Source of the DNA: Syntrophus sp034006265
GTDB taxonomy: Bacteria; Desulfobacterota; Syntrophia; Syntrophales; Syntrophaceae
Direction of reading: 5' to 3'
Length of the DNA stretch: 16,467 bases
Assembly: GCA_034006265.1 (NCBI GenBank)
Contig: JAVETB010000059.1
Span: forward strand, 1-16,467
Below, one piece after another: positions 13,289-16,467 of this stretch (its first letter is position 1; every line of letters starts with the position of its first letter). The notes under the pieces were generated by a model that was not told the origin of the DNA, ran no database searches, and saw only the letters and a program-made list of their open reading frames with translations. Both the position numbers and the translations under genes were made by a program.

Positions 13289-15994
13289 TTACACGAGAGG
13301 CTTGCCCCCATTGAGCTTTTCATAGATCCTCATGTACTGGGCAATCATGCCCTGCAGGTCGTACTTTTCCCGCGATTCCTTCATAATCCGCCGAATCTGG
13401 GCTTCTTTCACATGCAACGGCTTTCTATGGAAAAACATGCTCTTTTCCAGCCCGTACCACAAACCGCCGGGATCGTAATCGCGGAAGAGAAATCCGTTGC
13501 CGACATCCTGGGGTGCTCCGTCAATTTTAAGGCGCAATTCTGAAATCTTGTCGTGATAGCCGCCCGTATCCCGGTTGGTGGCTGTCGCGCCGAACAGATT
13601 TCCCACCTGGTCGATCTGACCGCAGGGTTCGTAAAGGGATGCGCCGAAGACATCGCTTGCCGCTGCAAACCCCAGCATGGAAAGCCCTTCATCGAAGCGA
13701 TGATAGGCGATCCGTCCCTGGGAAGCGTAGGCAATCTGTCCCAGAATATCCACGTGGGTGCGGTCGCTCCCGATGCCATCCCCCACGATGGCCATCTGAG
13801 CGCTGGGATAGACTGTAATGAATCTATGGGCAATGGCTTCTAGAAGATCAACACCCTTCTGGACAGGATCCAGTCGCGAGGGCCAGAAAAAGAGGATGGC
13901 ATCCGGGTCGACATTCAATCCGGTTCTTTTCTGGAACTCCATCAGGTTTTCCCTTTTCGCCTCCATAATGGGATCTTCCACCCCGTACGTGCGGACCAGA
14001 AAAGGGCAGCTTTCAGGGTACATGACGGAAGCCGGCGCATTGATGATCGCCCGGGCCGCATCGCTGTAATACTTGGCCTTGACTTCACTTCGGACGCTGG
14101 GAGGAACCAGCGGGCGGTCGAGGAAAAAGTCGTTCACCACTTCACGAAGAAAACGCTCTCCCACAAAATTAATCAGGGTGGCATTTTTGATGGCCGTGGC
14201 CTGACAATCGACGCAGGATTGTCCATAGGCCTCTGAGTAATAGATCTCCTCGGCGATGCTCTGGAGATTGACTCCTTCCAGTAGGCTGAGGGGCAGATTT
14301 TCCGTAAAGACATTGTGAACCGTGTGCAGAACCGGAACATTGGTGGATTTTGCATAGGCGGTGATGACGCCGCCGGCCATCCAGTCGTGGCTGTGGATAA
14401 TCAGCCTGCCGTCGTGCATTGAACGGACGTTTTTGATGACGTTGTTGACGATCTCACGCTGAAATGTGGCGGCGGTCCGCAGGGGATCTCCGGAGTAGGC
14501 GCTGAGATTGTCGGCAAAGATGGAAGAACTGACCAAGTGAATGTTTTCCGCTTCGATCTTGTAGCGGATTTCCCGCCACTGGCTTTCCGTCATCTGAGAT
14601 TCCAGCTGAAAACGCTTTTTTAGATTCAACGTGGCCAGATGGACATCAATGCCCCTCTCCAGAAGCCCTTCACACAGGGCTGCCACGACTTCTCCCTGAC
14701 CCCCGCTCTTTCCGGAGATGTACTTGGCGAGGGTCCCCATGTCATGGGGCAGCCTTCCCGTTTCCGGAGTAATCAGCATAATGGGCGTTCTTGCAGGCTT
14801 TTTCAGGATTTCAAACCGCTGAATAAACCCGTCCAGGTAATCGATTTTCCTGGTGAGGATTTGAGTGGCACGGACAGGCGACGAATCATAAGGATTGTTG
14901 TAACGGCAAAGGGACTGCCTGGCATCGATCCTGTTGTTCAGATAGTACAGTTGATCCGAGGTCGTCAGATTGCGCCAGCGCGTCAGAAATTCGCCCCCGG
15001 CCCTGCGCGCGGACCCTTCCATATTTTCCACATCCTTGAAAAGATCATACTGTGTCGGGCTTTCCAGCCATCCGAAGGTGTCCCTGACGATATCCATCCA
15101 GGTGGAAGAGGACGAATTCTGCAGGTCCAGAGACGGACAGGTCTCATATTTGTAGCGCGCAGCGACGTTTGTTGGTGTTTCAATGCGGACGTCGGGATAT
15201 TTTTCCAGGGCGGCGGGCATGCCTCTCCAGAAGTCGAAGATGCCCTCATCTTCACGGATGTAGCCGCCGAGATGCTCCAGATCGTAGCCCAGCAGAACCA
15301 CGGGTCCGTCGACCGAGGCGATTGAGCCTGCATACTGTTCCGGCGTCAAATACCGCTGTGGAAACCCGTAAGCAAGTTGATTGCTCAGAACGCGATTGCG
15401 GGGTATCACAATCAGGTTCGTTCCCCTTGCGCGGTACACCGAATTGGTCTGCATCGGATCTGCTTCCGAAGCCCCTTCGGAATTCCAGCGGGGTTCGCAC
15501 AGAATGGATAGATAACCCATGTCGGCAACAATATCTGCCAGTGCATTGTTGTAAATCAGCTCCGTGTTTCGAAACGAGAGGGGAAATATGCCGAAGAGTT
15601 TACGGATGCATTCCCGGTGTCCTGTTACCTGCTCCCGAAACTCCTCTTTATGCGGATCGGAAAAGAGTGAGGTCAGAGAGTGAAAATACGTTTCATTGAG
15701 AAATTCAACCTGCTGACTGTCCCTTCCGGCATCAAGCAGGGATCTCAAGGCATTGATCACCCTGGGTTCGTAGAGAGTCGCCTGCTCCAGAAAGGTTCCG
15801 GACATGCTCAAGGTAATCCGGAAACCCGGATGTCGCCGGACCAGTTCAGTCAGCATTCCCAGAGCCGGGAGATACGATCTTTCAGAAGTGGTAAGGAAAA
15901 TCTGTTTGTTTTCCTCATCCCAGAGGAATTTATCCCGATCCGGATGAAGACGGAAGGGCTGGTGTAACTGGAAATAGAATATTACGGACGGCAT
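13289..15994 (-). CDS. GH57 glycoside hydrolase fused to a GT5-like glycogen synthase
   Basis: Cytoplasmic alpha-glucan enzyme in two parts, 901 residues. The N-terminal GH57 part (about 1-330) shows HQP (11-13), FLNETYFHSL (98-107), the nucleophile Glu145 in FRNTELIYN, and the acid/base Asp238 in GYDLEHLGG, all in order. This matches GH57 alpha-amylases of the archaeal type. The C-terminal part (about 400-900) is a glycogen-synthase-like glycosyltransferase: GKSGGQGEVVAAL (428-440) in place of the usual K-T-G-G-L-A-D, IIHSHDW (532-538), SRLDPVQKG (706-714, Lys713 in the nucleotide-sugar pocket) and LYEPCG (787-792). It could both trim and extend alpha-glucan, but the actual products are inferred. 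No signal peptide. The ATG at 15994 follows AGGTGAG. It lies 68 bases downstream of the partial gene on the same strand, so the two may be cotranscribed. Confidence 0.9.
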   Translation of the reverse strand: MPSVIFYFQLHQPFRLHPDRDKFLWDEENKQIFLTTSERSYLPALGMLTELVRRHPGFRITLSMSGTFLEQATLYEPRVINALRSLLDAGRDSQQVEFLNETYFHSLTSLFSDPHKEEFREQVTGHRECIRKLFGIFPLSFRNTELIYNNALADIVADMGYLSILCEPRWNSEGASEADPMQTNSVYRARGTNLIVIPRNRVLSNQLAYGFPQRYLTPEQYAGSIASVDGPVVLLGYDLEHLGGYIREDEGIFDFWRGMPAALEKYPDVRIETPTNVAARYKYETCPSLDLQNSSSSTWMDIVRDTFGWLESPTQYDLFKDVENMEGSARRAGGEFLTRWRNLTTSDQLYYLNNRIDARQSLCRYNNPYDSSPVRATQILTRKIDYLDGFIQRFEILKKPARTPIMLITPETGRLPHDMGTLAKYISGKSGGQGEVVAALCEGLLERGIDVHLATLNLKKRFQLESQMTESQWREIRYKIEAENIHLVSSSIFADNLSAYSGDPLRTAATFQREIVNNVIKNVRSMHDGRLIIHSHDWMAGGVITAYAKSTNVPVLHTVHNVFTENLPLSLLEGVNLQSIAEEIYYSEAYGQSCVDCQATAIKNATLINFVGERFLREVVNDFFLDRPLVPPSVRSEVKAKYYSDAARAIINAPASVMYPESCPFLVRTYGVEDPIMEAKRENLMEFQKRTGLNVDPDAILFFWPSRLDPVQKGVDLLEAIAHRFITVYPSAQMAIVGDGIGSDRTHVDILGQIAYASQGRIAYHRFDEGLSMLGFAAASDVFGASLYEPCGQIDQVGNLFGATATNRDTGGYHDKISELRLKIDGAPQDVGNGFLFRDYDPGGLWYGLEKSMFFHRKPLHVKEAQIRRIMKESREKYDLQGMIAQYMRIYEKLNGGKPLV

Positions 15995-16062
15995 ATCTCA
16001 CCTACGTATGGAATCCAACGGCTCCTGAAAAGGTTCTGTTGACGTTTTATGGAACGATTTTT

Positions 16063-16467
16063 CTAGTCTTTAAGATAAGATGCGACCAGGCGCTTTGTTT
16101 CTTCAAGAATCTTGTCGCCATGGCGGCTGTTTCGCGGACTGTAATAAAACTTTTCTATATCATAGGGTTTATTTGAAAGATTTTCAAGGAAGGAAATAAC
16201 GCGCCCAGGGCGTGGAAAGGAATGGATGTAGAGCTCTCCCCAGTTGTTCAGAGTGAGAATGCGCAGAGAGACAAGAGAAGGCGTGTCTGGGTCCTCTGCA
16301 AAATTACTGACCAGAAGCATTTTTTCCGTACGTTCCGGCTGGAGGAAATTCTGGAAATCAATGGAGCTGACATCATAAGTCCCGAAGGCTTTCTTGATTT
16401 TTTTGCTGAGAGTGATCATTTCAGGCATTGTGGTAAAGGTGCGATTGGGAAGCATGCGCAACAGTTC
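16063..16467 (-). CDS. Unrecognised protein, N-terminus beyond the right edge
   Basis: Reads to the stop at 16063-16065. The frame is open to the window edge, so the 135 codons seen are probably only the C-terminal part of a longer protein. In-frame TTG (16461) and ATG (16455) are possible starts but have no ribosome site. The product has no signal peptide or membrane segment. Visible blocks are MLLVSNFAEDPDTPS, LRILTLNNWGELYIHSFPRPG and a basic C-terminal helix EETKRLVASYLKD. I know no family for it. Its position upstream of the GH57-GT gene suggests, but does not show, a link to glycogen metabolism. Confidence 0.55.
   Translation of the reverse strand, partial: ELLRMLPNRTFTTMPEMITLSKKIKKAFGTYDVSSIDFQNFLQPERTEKMLLVSNFAEDPDTPSLVSLRILTLNNWGELYIHSFPRPGRVISFLENLSNKPYDIEKFYYSPRNSRHGDKILEETKRLVASYLKD

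Noticed and set aside
14639..15325. A 228-codon + strand frame opposite the GH57 domain
   Set aside because: It lies wholly antisense to a gene with intact catalytic motifs and shows no domain or ribosome site.
1..16467. Mobile element, toxin-antitoxin, phage or CRISPR content
   Set aside because: No transposase, integrase, repeat array, terminal inverted repeats or attachment site was recognised on either strand.

Overview
This window looks like a chromosomal segment of an anaerobic Desulfobacterota (formerly Deltaproteobacteria), most like the Syntrophia/Syntrophus group. That placement is inference. It rests on a moderately GC-rich composition, Gram-negative envelope genes (two lipoproteins, an MltA lytic transglycosylase, a SPOR-domain cell-wall hydrolase), a short GNAT next to recN, a two-gene SUF-like iron-sulfur system of the kind found in anaerobes and archaea, and a GH57-glycosyltransferase fusion. 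No rRNA, tRNA, CRISPR array, insertion sequence, phage gene or integrase was seen. Gene density is high and the region reads as core chromosome rather than a mobile island.

Left part (1-3179, + strand): a lipoprotein whose 5' end lies outside the window (SPOR plus NlpC/P60 peptidase) ends at a likely intrinsic terminator. A good promoter candidate then precedes an overlapping pair of SufC-like ATPase and SufB/D-like scaffold, matching the published SUF-like minimal system (SmsC-SmsB). A small protein of unknown function follows. The next gene (3329-4477, - strand) is a divergent RdgC-family protein. A 375-base intergenic region separates it from the next cluster and holds a promoter candidate and two hairpins.

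Centre (4853-9299, + strand): a tight cluster of nadK (NAD kinase), recN (DNA repair SMC-like ATPase), a short GNAT acetyltransferase and mltA (lipoprotein lytic transglycosylase). The gaps are 9, 3 and 31 bases, so this is very probably one operon. A free-standing HU gene (9457-9729) follows, with an AT-rich upstream region and its own hairpin terminator.

Right part: trpS (TTG start), an RluB/RsuA-family pseudouridine synthase and an exported DUF4139/MuiA-like protein lie head to tail on the + strand. The last two are joined by an ATGA stop/start overlap. On the - strand, a 901-residue GH57 plus glycogen-synthase-like fusion (13289-15994) lies downstream of an unrecognised gene that runs off the right edge.

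The most interesting items are the minimal iron-sulfur pair with a cysteine-rich tail on its ATPase, the GH57-GT fusion with both active-site signatures preserved, the structured leader of the nadK-recN operon, and the divergent RdgC. I saw nothing that clearly amounts to a wholly new multi-gene system.
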